Positions 1-8,495 of a DNA stretch of 64,000 nucleotides are shown one piece after another. The notes below the pieces were generated by a model. It was given only the letters and a program-made list of their open reading frames with translations. It was not told the origin of the DNA and made no database searches. A program made the translations under genes and the position numbers. Origin of the DNA: Asticcacaulis sp. ZE23SCel15 (GTDB lineage: Bacteria > Pseudomonadota > Alphaproteobacteria > Caulobacterales > Caulobacteraceae); NCBI RefSeq assembly GCF_030505395.1, contig NZ_CP130044.1, forward strand, positions 2,465,001 to 2,529,000, given 5' to 3'. Position 1 is the first letter of the stretch. Every line of letters starts with the position of its first letter.

Positions 1-29
1 ACCTGAATGATTTGAGCTTTTTCCGACAT
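1..29 (-). CDS. 5' end of an unidentified gene leaving the window
   Basis: An ATG reads leftward from position 29 and gives the N-terminus MSEKAQIIQ before the window edge. An AGGA motif lies about 10 bases upstream of it (40-43 on the minus strand). Nine residues are too few to name a family, so no function is proposed. The intergenic stretch to its right could hold its promoter. Confidence 0.35.
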
Positions 30-159
30 GGGAGAGGGGTCCTTAGGGTGCAGACTTTGGGGTACTGACGGGTCACTTTGTCTGCACCATAACCACAGGA
101 CATTTAAGAACCCCTAAAATGCGGACAAGTTTTATCAATTTTGGCAGCAGGGGCGCGGG

Positions 160-190
160 CAGGGGCACAGCCCCTGCACCCGGAACTTGG
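160..190. repeat. Short dispersed repeat, copy 1 (partner at 56307-56336)
   Basis: This 31-base module contains the short palindrome AGGGGCAC(A)GCCCCT followed by GCACCCGGAACTTGG. A nearly identical copy, one base shorter in the palindrome, starts directly after the argS stop codon at 56307. In both places the module is followed within about 30-60 bases by a GGGGAGGTGG...GACGGAGGGGG unit, so the two parts appear to travel together as a composite intergenic repeat. Confidence 0.7.
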
Positions 191-220
191 CGCAGGCGGA
201 CAGGCCGGTGCTCTTATTTC

Positions 221-493
221 CTCCTCCCCTGTTTACGGGGGAGGTGGCAGACCACCAAAGGTGGGATGACGGAGGGGGCACTGCTTTTTTCTCCTCCCTA
301 TCAAGCCCTTTAGCGAAGATGGGGAGGTGGATCGGCGCGTGAGCGACGAGACGGAGGGGGATTACGCCGCTGTTTTTTTTCACCAACGCTCATGGTTATA
401 AGGTCTGTACAGTGGTAATGCCTCAGCCATCCCCCTCCGTCGGCTACGCTGCGCTTGCCGCCACCTCCCCATGCTTACGCATAGGGAGGAGAA
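221..493. repeat. Cluster of three GGGGAGGTGG/GACGGAGGGGG repeat units
   Basis: Three copies of one unit are visible: 221-280 and 291-360 in forward orientation and 429-493 inverted. Each starts with CTCCTCCC, has a short inverted partner GGGGAGG(TGG), a variable core of about 25-35 bases, and ends in GACGGAGGGGG. Small ORFs can be read through the cluster, but their sequence is dictated by the repeats and does not look protein-like. Apart from possible promoters I see nothing else between 30 and 537. Confidence 0.7.
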
Positions 494-537
494 AAGGCAC
501 TTATCCCCTCACGCCTCGTTTCCCCCATGCTTAAGGG

Positions 538-1002
538 ATGACTGCCGATGCGCCGACATCTTTTGACCCGAAAGAACGCTTTACGCCCGAAGAGGCCGCC
601 CGCAGCCGCGAAGAATTCGGCCTGAAACTGGCGGCCTTGCGCGCAACCCATGAGGCGGTGAGCGCAAAACTGGCCCCCAAAATCGACCCGCAGCCAGCCC
701 CTATAACGCCGAATGAACTGATCAAGCGCATCAAGGGGCTTGATTTGTCGGAACCCGATTTCGGGATTGATATCGAACTTGATGATGATCTGGTGGATGA
801 GCCAGAGGATGCGCCGAAATGCCCGCCGCGCCTTGATCCGAAAACCGGCCTGTTGTGGCTGGATGAGCGGACGATTCTCGCCACTCAGCATCCGCCGTGG
901 TTTGAAGCCGGTGGCGGCGAGATGTACTGGCGGGTGGCGCGCGGTGAGGTGAAGCTGGTCTTGCCGGATAGCATCCCTGATGCCATCACCGATAGCAGTT
1001 AA
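538..1002 (+). CDS. Conserved-looking acidic hypothetical protein (154 aa)
   Basis: I do not recognise this protein. It has no signal peptide or membrane segment. A helical, charged N-terminal half (about residues 10-50) leads into a very acidic stretch around residues 65-92 containing DIELDDDLVDEPED, then a tryptophan-containing C-terminal part. The start is forced: an in-frame TAA lies two codons upstream of the ATG, and the only Shine-Dalgarno-like bases (AAGGG) touch the start codon, so initiation may be weak or leaderless. It is isolated between two fields of GC-rich repeats. Codon-position GC bias and a continuous reading frame support it being real. Confidence 0.55.
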   Translation: MTADAPTSFDPKERFTPEEAARSREEFGLKLAALRATHEAVSAKLAPKIDPQPAPITPNELIKRIKGLDLSEPDFGIDIELDDDLVDEPEDAPKCPPRLDPKTGLLWLDERTILATQHPPWFEAGGGEMYWRVARGEVKLVLPDSIPDAITDSS

Positions 1003-1020
1003 GGCCCAAAAGTTCGCAAG

Positions 1021-1161
1021 CCCCCCACCGTCTCGTCGCTAAAGCGCCGATCCACCTCCCCCGGTACACCGGGGGAGTATAAAAGAATTTCATCCCGCTA
1101 ATTTATACCTCCCCATTTTAATGGGGGGGGACCGCTTTGCGTAGCAAAGGGGTGGTGGGGG
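1021..1161. repeat. GC-rich intergenic repeats, two further units
   Basis: 1021-1077 is an inverted copy of the unit seen at 291-360; its core bases around CGTCTCGTCGCT and GCGCCGATCCACCTCCCC match that copy in reverse. 1105-1161 is a related second type, with a CCTCCCC...GGGGG hairpin followed by GGGACC and GGTGGTGGGG; the same ending recurs in the element at 44022-44181. Between 1161 and 1293 I see only AT-rich sequence that could hold a promoter for the next gene. Confidence 0.6.
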
Positions 1162-1293
1162 TTCTTTCAGCGACCCCAAGACATATTTATACTATTCGCC
1201 TCCCCATCCTCGATCGGGAGGGCGAAGCGACTTTGATCGCCATTGTCGCCATCGACAAGATATCTTAATCTTTTAGATTAAAGGGGGCGTTTT

Positions 1294-1560
1294 ATGCATT
1301 TTATCGCGATTGCTTTTTTGGGTTATGTATTCGTCAGTTCCGTCTGGTGGTTCTACCGGGGCATTCGTGATGGCGAGACTATTTTTATGCGGCCGCGCGT
1401 GACCTTTCCGTTCCGGAAACATTTTCCGGAACCGGCGACTATTAAAAAAGACAGCAACGAAGGTTTGGGATTTTACATTGTCATGGTCATGCATGTCTTC
1501 GTAATCATTGTCGTTGGCGGGGTCGGAATGATGGCTCTCTGTTCTGTCCTTACGCCGTGA
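1294..1560 (+). CDS. Small two-segment membrane protein (88 aa)
   Basis: Hypothetical. Hydrophobic segments at about residues 2-21 and 60-84 flank a basic central loop (residues 30-52), suggesting an inner-membrane hairpin with a positively charged cytoplasmic loop. An AAAGGGGG stretch about 8 bases before the ATG is a good ribosome-binding site. Its 3' end overlaps the 3' end of the convergent NAD kinase gene by 11 bases. No family is recognised. Confidence 0.6.
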   Translation: MHFIAIAFLGYVFVSSVWWFYRGIRDGETIFMRPRVTFPFRKHFPEPATIKKDSNEGLGFYIVMVMHVFVIIVVGGVGMMALCSVLTP

Positions 1561-2308
1561 ACATTTCGGCCAGCACGCGCTCATCAAAACCCTTGCCCGC
1601 ATCAAACAGGATCGTGGCGGACATATCGCGGCATTCTTCGATCTGCACATCCCTGACATGCCTGACTTCAAACGTATCCGCAGAGGCGCTGACCGGGCGT
1701 TTGTCGCCTTCAAGCACCTCAAAGCGCACACGTTTAGTGTGAGGCAGAACCGCGCCGCGCCAGCGCCGGGGACGGAACGCGCTGATCGGGGTGAGGGCCA
1801 GCGCCTGCGCCGTCAGGGGCAGGATCGGGCCGTGGGCCGACAGGTTATAGGCCGTCGATCCGGCGGGTGTGGCCAACATGCAGCCGTCGCAGATCAGTTC
1901 TTCGAGGCGAACCTTATCGTCAACATAGATTTTCAGCTTGGCGCTCTGGTGAGTTTGGCGCAGCAGAGAGACTTCGTTAAGCGCCAGAGCTTCAAAGCTT
2001 TCGCCGTCGCGATTGGTCGCGCGCATCCGCAAAGGGTGAATGAGGGTGCGCTCGGCGGCATAGATACGCTGAACCAGATCGTCTTCGCCGTACTCATTGA
2101 GCAGAAACCCGACCGAACCGCGGTTCATGCCAAAGATTGGCACGCTGTCATTTAGGTGCTCATGCAGACATTCGAGCAGGAACCCGTCACCGCCCAGCGC
2201 CACCACCACGTCAGGGCTGTCGCTTGAGCCATAGCGGTCTTTGAGCCGTTCGCAGGCTAGTTGCGCTTCGGGCCGTTCAGACGCTTTAAAAGCCAGCTTC
2301 AGGGGCAT
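1550..2308 (-). CDS. nadK: NAD kinase
   Basis: ATP-dependent NAD kinase, which phosphorylates NAD to NADP in the cytoplasm and sets the NADPH supply for biosynthesis and redox defence. The family signatures are present: GGDG at residues 39-42 (nucleotide binding), NE at 111-112 and TPAGSTAYN at 147-155. The length of 252 residues is normal for alphaproteobacterial forms, which are shorter than the E. coli enzyme. The 3' end overlaps a convergent small membrane-protein gene. The gene stands alone, with the DUF2336-like gene upstream on the same strand about 85 bases away. Confidence 0.93.
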   Translation of the reverse strand: MPLKLAFKASERPEAQLACERLKDRYGSSDSPDVVVALGGDGFLLECLHEHLNDSVPIFGMNRGSVGFLLNEYGEDDLVQRIYAAERTLIHPLRMRATNRDGESFEALALNEVSLLRQTHQSAKLKIYVDDKVRLEELICDGCMLATPAGSTAYNLSAHGPILPLTAQALALTPISAFRPRRWRGAVLPHTKRVRFEVLEGDKRPVSASADTFEVRHVRDVQIEECRDMSATILFDAGKGFDERVLAEMFTA

Positions 2309-2392
2309 TGTAAGGGCCTTTTTGGGAACCGTTAGCGCGCAGGGCGGGGCGGCTTTATACGCTGATATTTCGGGAAATCAAAGCGTTATAGC

Positions 2393-3448
2393 CTAGCCAA
2401 GAATAGCCTGCAGCTTTTCCCGCGCCATGGCGGGCGGCAGATCAAATACCGGCCGGGCCAGCAGGTGATGGGCGCTGGTCACCTTGGGGCGTTGGTTGTT
2501 GAGGCGCTGTATCTGCTCAAGCACAGTAGCAAAGGCGGCGCGGTCAATCCCAAGCGCCGTCATCGAGAGCGCCAATGTCACGCAGCTTTGGCCGTTAAGG
2601 CTGTGGCGCAGTTTTGCGCTATCGAGGTCTAGTTTACGGCCCATGCCTTCGAGAAAGGCGTCAAGCTGGCCGACATTGAGCAGGTTCAGTAGCAGGCCAT
2701 TGGTCAGGGAAGACAGCTTAAGCTCGGCCACCGCCTGCGCAGAGGTGGCTGTGGCTGACGGGACGGCCAGATACGGAAAACGCGTATGAAGTGCGTCACG
2801 TAAGGCCGGGCCGACCGAAGCCATCAGCGCCTTGGCATGGGACTCGGTAAACAGCGGATGGCGAATGAGGGCGCCGCGCAGGGCCGCATGACCTTGGGCC
2901 AGTTGGCAAAGGCTCTGCATGTCCTCAGGCTCAAAGCGAGCGGACGGGTTATTCAGCAGCGCCATCTGAACCAGATAGGGCGGCAGATTAATAATCGCCT
3001 TGACCAGATTGTTCGACAGGTTGGGCCGTCCGGCAATGGCGACCTGATGGGCCTCTGATCGGTTATTCAGCAGGTTAAACAGGGCCGCATCGCTGAGCGG
3101 GGCCTGTTGCAGCATGGCCTGACTTACCTCGGCGGGCAGGGCGCAGAGCTCAAGACGTGCCGCTTCGGGAAGCCAGGGCGCATCAATCAGTTGCGCAATT
3201 CGGGCCCTTTGTTCGCGGCTCCCGCTTTTACGGAGGGTGTCAATCAACAGGCGGGTAAAGTGATCAAGGTCACCGGAGGTGCGTGGCGCAGGCTCAGTCG
3301 GGGACGGCACTGGCGCTGGGGCAGTTACCGTGGCGAAGGTGTGAGTGGCGGCCTTTAAGGCTTCCAGCAGGCTGACATAGCTGTCCCGATCGCGACCGCC
3401 AAGGGCCGCGCGTTCAGGTGGCGATGTTTGTAAAGCGGGTTTAGCCAA
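2393..3448 (-). CDS. DUF2336-like helical repeat protein
   Basis: A 351-residue soluble protein without signal peptide. After a Pro/Ala-rich N-terminal linker (about residues 35-58), the rest is predicted helical with repeated patterns such as LLNNRSEAHQVAIAGRPNLS and LLNNPSARFEPEDMQSLCQL. These resemble the HEAT-like repeats of alphaproteobacterial DUF2336 proteins. The cellular role of that family is not established, and I propose none. It diverges from the 440-residue gene at 3643, with about 190 bases between them for two promoters. The family assignment comes from sequence pattern only. Confidence 0.55.
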   Translation of the reverse strand: MAKPALQTSPPERAALGGRDRDSYVSLLEALKAATHTFATVTAPAPVPSPTEPAPRTSGDLDHFTRLLIDTLRKSGSREQRARIAQLIDAPWLPEAARLELCALPAEVSQAMLQQAPLSDAALFNLLNNRSEAHQVAIAGRPNLSNNLVKAIINLPPYLVQMALLNNPSARFEPEDMQSLCQLAQGHAALRGALIRHPLFTESHAKALMASVGPALRDALHTRFPYLAVPSATATSAQAVAELKLSSLTNGLLLNLLNVGQLDAFLEGMGRKLDLDSAKLRHSLNGQSCVTLALSMTALGIDRAAFATVLEQIQRLNNQRPKVTSAHHLLARPVFDLPPAMAREKLQAILG

Positions 3449-3642
3449 GGCACCGTCCGAATCAAGAGGTTCGAATAGGCTAAACAGTGACGAAACAGGG
3501 TGAACGATTGTTTAATTTTTACGCTAAGGCAGGATTTTGAGGGGTGCGCATGGATTGTATACATTTTTTCAGGCGTATTAATGTTGTTTCAACAGTGTGA
3601 CCTTAAATTGGTCAGATAAGTAAACAGGAACCGCAGGGCGCA

Positions 3643-4965
3643 ATGTCCCAGACTTCCGAAAGTGTAACCGCTTCCACGGTTTCGTCCCTGACGGGTACGG
3701 AGCGTGAGATCATGGTGCTTGAGCGCGATGATGCGGTCGAGATCATCGAACGTCTGCGTGAAACCCATCATGATCGGCGCGGGCGGGCGTTTTTACTGAA
3801 TATCACACCGCTTATACTGCGCATGGGGGCGCGCTGGGATGCCAAACGCGAACTGGTGTTTGAGCATCTAAAGACCGGGTTTGAGCGGCGCTTTCCTGAG
3901 CCCAACTGGTGCATAGCCATATCCGAAAATACCTGGCTGGCGGTTCTGCCGACCGAAGCGTCGCGCAAAGGTGCCATGTCGGTGGTCGATATGTGGCTGG
4001 ATCTGGGGAACTTTTTTGTGGGCGACCTGAGCGGCACAGATGTCCCCCTCTATGCCGTAGAGGCCTATGATGTCGATAAGTTTGCCATTGCGCGTGTCCG
4101 TATGAACAGCTTTTTTGAACGCGACGAAGAAGAGGCTCATTCCGTCAGGGCGCGGCCCGGGGCCATGCCCGAAGCGGCGGAAAAGCGTCCGGAGGCTGGG
4201 CCACAGATGAGCGCGATCCAGCGCCCGGTGATTGTGGCGCAATCTGTGGCCTATGCCGGGCGCACGGTACGGGTGGCGTCTTCGGCGGAACCTTTGTTTG
4301 AAATGCGTAAGATGGTGATGATCGGTCACCGGCTTGAGGCGATGGTGATTGAGGGCGGCGAAAACACCCTGCTGGACCGTAAGGGGCTGGCTAATATGGA
4401 CTGGAACCTGCGGGAGCAGGTCGATGTCGCCAATATCGAGCAGGGCATTAAGCTGATCCGCCTGAAGGAGCCTGACGCCCGTAAGATGCTGATGGTCGTG
4501 CCGGCGGCGTTTTCGACCTTTGCGTCTAACCGGGCGCGGGCCCGTATCACGCAGGAAGTGTCAAGGGCGGCGACGGATATGCAGCTTAAGGTGCTCTTTG
4601 AGGTGAGGGGTCTGGACGGCGTGCCGCCGCACCGGATTTTGGAGATTGTCTCTATGATCAAGCCGTTCTGCATGACCGTCGTGGGGTCTGTGTCAGCCGA
4701 TCGCAAGTCCATTGCGACTTTGCACAAGTGCGGCCTGTCGGGGGTATGCGTTGAATATGACGGCGTTAAACGCGAAGATGCCGCGCTTAACGAGTATCTG
4801 AGTGTGCTGAGCGCCGCCGCCAAGGCTTCGGCGGGCGCTTGCATGGTGCAGGGCTTTGACAACTACCGTCAGATGGCGGTGGCGCGGATGGCCGGAGTCA
4901 CCCACGCCTCAATCAAGGCCACGGCCATGATGACCGCCAAGGTTTCGGATCAACCCGCAGCCTGA
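3643..4965 (+). CDS. Unidentified 440-residue protein, possibly a degenerate EAL-like domain
   Basis: A cytoplasmic protein with no signal peptide. Residues about 1-150 form a mixed domain with many charged residues. A charged linker follows (about 160-190), then a C-terminal alpha/beta domain (about 210-430). The latter contains LFEVRGLDGVPPHRILEIV, then hydrophobic strands at VVGSV and GVCVEYDG. The strand order and the E in LFEV recall EAL phosphodiesterase folds, but EAL, DDFG and the other metal-binding motifs are missing, so catalysis is unlikely if the relation is real. An in-frame ATG at 3643 follows an AGGAACCGCAGGG stretch. No operon partner is evident. The EAL relation is a weak inference. 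Confidence 0.5.
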   Translation: MSQTSESVTASTVSSLTGTEREIMVLERDDAVEIIERLRETHHDRRGRAFLLNITPLILRMGARWDAKRELVFEHLKTGFERRFPEPNWCIAISENTWLAVLPTEASRKGAMSVVDMWLDLGNFFVGDLSGTDVPLYAVEAYDVDKFAIARVRMNSFFERDEEEAHSVRARPGAMPEAAEKRPEAGPQMSAIQRPVIVAQSVAYAGRTVRVASSAEPLFEMRKMVMIGHRLEAMVIEGGENTLLDRKGLANMDWNLREQVDVANIEQGIKLIRLKEPDARKMLMVVPAAFSTFASNRARARITQEVSRAATDMQLKVLFEVRGLDGVPPHRILEIVSMIKPFCMTVVGSVSADRKSIATLHKCGLSGVCVEYDGVKREDAALNEYLSVLSAAAKASAGACMVQGFDNYRQMAVARMAGVTHASIKATAMMTAKVSDQPAA

Positions 4966-5025
4966 TTTTTTTTTGACGCGCATCTTATCCAAAAACCGCC
5001 TTACACTTTTTGGGATGCGCTCTGT

Positions 5026-6126
5026 TTACTGGATGTTGAGTGCTGCCTTGACGTTGTTCCAGTCCACGATCTTGAAGTTTTGCTTCACGCGGGTGGTGGA
5101 CGCCGCTTCGCCATCAGAATCGACATCGTCCTGCATGACGACAATACCGTTGGGGTAGGGGCCGACCGGCCCGCCACGCGCCGCGACACCATCGGTGCCG
5201 GTGACCGCGTCGATACCGTTGCCGGCCATGACCGAGAAGCGGCCCTTATAGACCGGATCGGCATCGACCTGCCACACGGCAAAGGCCGAATCGCCCTGGG
5301 AGGAGGCAATCAGATAGGTCTTGTCGCCCTCGTGCATCAGGGTCAGGCCCTCGACATCGGGTTTTAAGATGTCGGACGGGGCGGGGGCAAAATGAATGCG
5401 GGTGGCGTTGGAAGCCGCGCGCACATCATAGCGCCAGATGCCTTTGGCCTCTTCGCCGATATAGAGTGCGCCGGTTTTGGCATCGATGACGCAGCCTTCG
5501 GACTGGGAGCCGACTTCAAAGCGCTGGGTGTCAATGATTGAATAGCCGCCCACATCGTTCAGGCGGGCGACGGCGACATCGCCGCGCTGGCCGACCACGA
5601 CAACAACCGGGCTAGTCTTATCGCCGAAATTGACGGCGGCCATGCAGAAGCCGTAAGCCTCAGACGTCGGCAGGCTGACAAAGCCGAGGTTGCGCAGTTT
5701 CAGGTCTTTATCCAGACCAAACAGGGCGACGCCGTTCTTCACGCGGTCGGACGTACCGATCAGAACCTGACCGTCCATTTCCAGCAGATCAACATTGTTG
5801 AGCGGGCCGGTGGGGGCGAAATCGCGCACGCTGCCGTCGATATTATAGACATAGAGCCCGGCCTTCTTGTCGGTGCCCAGAATGACGGGCGTGTCAGGCT
5901 GATAGCGACTGACATAGATTTCGGGATCATCGGCGGCATCGGCAGAACCCGTACCGACCGCGATGGTCTCCGCCGCCGCCAGTACCGGCGTGCCCGTGCC
6001 GAACGCCATAGACTTTGAATCGGAAATAAGTTCCGAATTAAAGCCTGAACATGCTGACAATAAAGACACAGTTACGGCGGCAATGCCGACTGTCACACAT
6101 CTGTCATATAAGTTTTGCAAATTCAT
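5026..6126 (-). CDS. Beta-propeller phytase (3-phytase), lipoprotein
   Basis: Releases phosphate from phytate (myo-inositol hexakisphosphate), usually with calcium. The N-terminus is a lipoprotein signal: a short N-region, a hydrophobic stretch and the lipobox LSAC (Cys about residue 26), implying a membrane-anchored, probably surface or periplasmic enzyme. Six-bladed propeller phytase hallmarks are present: GTDKKAGLYVYNIDG, SQSEGCVIDAKTG, YIGEEAKGIWRY, DVEGLTLM and YLIASSQGDS. About 366 residues is typical. Two adjacent ATGs exist; the second (6126) is better spaced from the upstream CGGAG. It is divergent from the TonB-dependent receptor, and a PhoB-box-like site lies inside its first codons, so phosphate starvation control is likely. 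Confidence 0.85.
   Translation of the reverse strand: MNLQNLYDRCVTVGIAAVTVSLLSACSGFNSELISDSKSMAFGTGTPVLAAAETIAVGTGSADAADDPEIYVSRYQPDTPVILGTDKKAGLYVYNIDGSVRDFAPTGPLNNVDLLEMDGQVLIGTSDRVKNGVALFGLDKDLKLRNLGFVSLPTSEAYGFCMAAVNFGDKTSPVVVVVGQRGDVAVARLNDVGGYSIIDTQRFEVGSQSEGCVIDAKTGALYIGEEAKGIWRYDVRAASNATRIHFAPAPSDILKPDVEGLTLMHEGDKTYLIASSQGDSAFAVWQVDADPVYKGRFSVMAGNGIDAVTGTDGVAARGGPVGPYPNGIVVMQDDVDSDGEAASTTRVKQNFKIVDWNNVKAALNIQ
6090..6107 (+). promoter_or_regulatory. PhoB box candidate
   Basis: CTGTCAC-ACAT-CTGTCAT: two seven-base CTGTCAN direct repeats with an 11-base period, matching 16 of 18 positions of the classical PhoB box. It is oriented toward the TonB-dependent receptor, whose ATG lies 110 bases downstream, and it overlaps codons near the 5' end of the phytase gene. 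Phytase, receptor and phosphatase functions on both sides fit the Pho regulon. Confidence 0.7.
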
Positions 6127-6217
6127 CATGGGCTCCGGTTAGTAAGCGTTTCAACGCTAATACCAAGATTTTGTGTGTTTGCACGGCTAATCTTCTGTGA
6201 CTGGGAATAATAATTCT

Positions 6218-8407
6218 ATGAAACTCGTGAAAAAGCTCGCCATGGGCGTGGCACTTGCACCGTTTGCGTTTGCGATGGCGCCCTTTGCTTATGCGCAAGA
6301 TGCTGCCGCCACGGCCGCTGCTGATAAGGAAGAGATGACCGAAGTCGTCGTGACCGGCAACATCCGGTTCCGTGACCGTCAGCCGGTTGAAAACCCGACC
6401 CTGGTTTATGACACCGAGTATTTCCAGCGCTTCGAGCCGGTTTCGGTAGGTGAAATGCTTAAGCGCGTTCCGGGTGTCACCTTCACCTCGGATATGCTGG
6501 AATATGACGGCGTGTCGATGCGCGGCCTGCCGCCGGGCTACACCACCATCCTGATCAATGGCCGCAAGGCACCAGGCGGCGAAAAGGATCGTTCGTTCTT
6601 TGTTGACCGCATCCCGTCGGAACTGGTTGACCGCATCGAAATCATACGCAGCCCGGCGGCCGATCAGCCGCGCTCAGGCATGGCCGGTTCGATCAACGTC
6701 ATTCTGAAAGACGGCGCTAAGCTGCGCGGCGGTCTGATCAAGGCGGGTGCGCTGATCAATGGTGACGGCGAAGCCCGTCCGTCGCTGGCGGCGGCCTATG
6801 CCGGTGGCGACGAGAGCAATGACTGGTGGATCGGCGTGAATCATCAGGGCCGCCGTAACCCGAAGAAGAAGTATTCCTGGCGCTATGGCGCTGACAATGC
6901 CGACTTCGACGATATGGAGTATCAGGAAGATACCCGCGACGGTAAGGACACCTCGATCAACGGTGAATGGAAGCATTCCTTCGATAACGGCTTCGTGCGT
7001 TTCAACGGTTTCTTCGTCAATACCGACCGCGACGAAGATGAAACCTCCAAAACCTATGGGGCACCGGATTTCACGGATTTTGACGAAGTTGAAATTCAGG
7101 CTGAACGCATCAGCCAAAAAACCTACGCCTTTGGCCTTGATGGTGAATATGGCCTGGGCCTTGGTAAGCTGGAATACGATTTCGGCTACAACAAGTATGA
7201 CGAGCACACCGAAACGACCGTTCATGTCGGCGAAGCTGAAGACCTCAGCGATCTGGAACTCGACGACGAGGAAGTGCTCGATATTGTCGATGAGGAATAT
7301 AACGGCAAGCTGGCCTATGGCTTCAAAACCGACGCCATGAAGCTTAAGTTTGGGGTTTCGACCACCCGCAAGACCCGTGATGGCGCCGCTGATCCGCTCG
7401 GCACCTACACTATCGAAGAAACCAATATCGATCCGTTCGTTCGCGCCACCTTTACCCCGACCGCTGCTCTGACTGTTGATCTGGGCTTACGTTACGAAAT
7501 GACCGATCGTGAGGTTACGGGCGAGGATGATACCGGTTCTTACGACGAAGGCATTCTGACGCCGTCGGTTCATCTGCTGTATAAAACCAGCCGCGATGAT
7601 CAGTTCCGCTTCTCGGTGGCGCGCACCTCACGTTCGCCGGACTTCGACGACATGGTGCCGCTCACTGAAACCGAAGAGCCTGCCGATGAGAACGCTTTCC
7701 GCGGCAATGCCGATCTGAAGAACGAAACGTCCTGGGGTGTGGATGCGGGCTATGAGCATCGCTTCGGGTCGCAGGGTATTTTCGGGGTTAATTTCTTCTA
7801 CCGCAACATCGAAGATCTGATTGATCTGGTCTCGACCGGTGAGACGGTTGAAGATGACGGTGATGAGTTTTCGGTCTATCAGCCGCGCAATATTGGCGAC
7901 GGCAAGACCTGGGGGGTGGAACTTGACTACTCAGCCCCTCTGACCCTGTTCGGCATCAAGGATACAGGTGTGTTCTTCAACTACACCTGGATGGACTCAG
8001 AAGTGGCCGATCCGTTCACCGGCGAAAAGCATAAATTCAACAACCAGCCAGAGTGGGTCTATAACGCTGGCTTCATCAAGACGATCACCAAGTGGGACGT
8101 AAGCTTCGGGGCCAGCCTCTATGGCCGTGATACCGGTGTGGCCTATGCGGTCGATGAAGTCGCCAGCGTAGATTATGATCCGAACCTGGAAGCCTTTGTT
8201 GAAAAGCGTCTGGGTAAGACCATGGTGGTGCGTCTGTCGGCCCAGAACATTCTTGACGCTGAAAAGGCCGAAGTGTTCCGCAAATATGACGGTGACTCGA
8301 TTGATGAAATCATCGCCAACCGCCGGGCTGACGATCTTGATGAATATGAGCGCGAATCCGAAAAATCGGGAGTGCTGTATCAGTTGACCTTCCGCGCGAC
8401 GTTCTAA
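6218..8407 (+). CDS. TonB-dependent outer-membrane receptor, probably for phytate or a phosphate ester
   Basis: An outer-membrane 22-strand-type receptor that imports a ligand using TonB energy. The chosen ATG (6218) gives a clean signal peptide ending AYAQ-D; a GTG 21 bases earlier would add a non-typical leader. A TonB-box-like EVVVTG lies just after the signal. The plug domain runs to about residue 160, with SVGEMLKRVPGV, MRGLPPG and IEIIRSPAA. The remainder is barrel, with a YQLTFRATF terminal beta-signal ending in phenylalanine. It lies between a phytase (divergent) and a phosphatase (89 bases downstream, same strand), behind a PhoB-type box. The phytate-related ligand is inferred only from these neighbours. 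Confidence 0.85.
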   Translation: MKLVKKLAMGVALAPFAFAMAPFAYAQDAAATAAADKEEMTEVVVTGNIRFRDRQPVENPTLVYDTEYFQRFEPVSVGEMLKRVPGVTFTSDMLEYDGVSMRGLPPGYTTILINGRKAPGGEKDRSFFVDRIPSELVDRIEIIRSPAADQPRSGMAGSINVILKDGAKLRGGLIKAGALINGDGEARPSLAAAYAGGDESNDWWIGVNHQGRRNPKKKYSWRYGADNADFDDMEYQEDTRDGKDTSINGEWKHSFDNGFVRFNGFFVNTDRDEDETSKTYGAPDFTDFDEVEIQAERISQKTYAFGLDGEYGLGLGKLEYDFGYNKYDEHTETTVHVGEAEDLSDLELDDEEVLDIVDEEYNGKLAYGFKTDAMKLKFGVSTTRKTRDGAADPLGTYTIEETNIDPFVRATFTPTAALTVDLGLRYEMTDREVTGEDDTGSYDEGILTPSVHLLYKTSRDDQFRFSVARTSRSPDFDDMVPLTETEEPADENAFRGNADLKNETSWGVDAGYEHRFGSQGIFGVNFFYRNIEDLIDLVSTGETVEDDGDEFSVYQPRNIGDGKTWGVELDYSAPLTLFGIKDTGVFFNYTWMDSEVADPFTGEKHKFNNQPEWVYNAGFIKTITKWDVSFGASLYGRDTGVAYAVDEVASVDYDPNLEAFVEKRLGKTMVVRLSAQNILDAEKAEVFRKYDGDSIDEIIANRRADDLDEYERESEKSGVLYQLTFRATF

Positions 8408-8495
8408 GCGGCAGGTTTGATAAAACGAAGCGGGGGCAGTGTCCTTACCGAAAGGTGAGGGCGCTGCCTTTGCGTTTACAAAAGAGGCTTTTGCC

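Noticed and set aside
119-386. Short ORFs on both strands over the left-end repeats
   Set aside because: Their translation is dictated by GC-rich palindromic repeats, there is no ribosome-binding site, and composition is unlike neighbouring genes.
2393-3448. Considered the DUF2336-like protein a two-component phosphotransferase
   Set aside because: No conserved histidine in a helical hairpin and no adjacent kinase or regulator; the repeat pattern fits a HEAT-like protein better.
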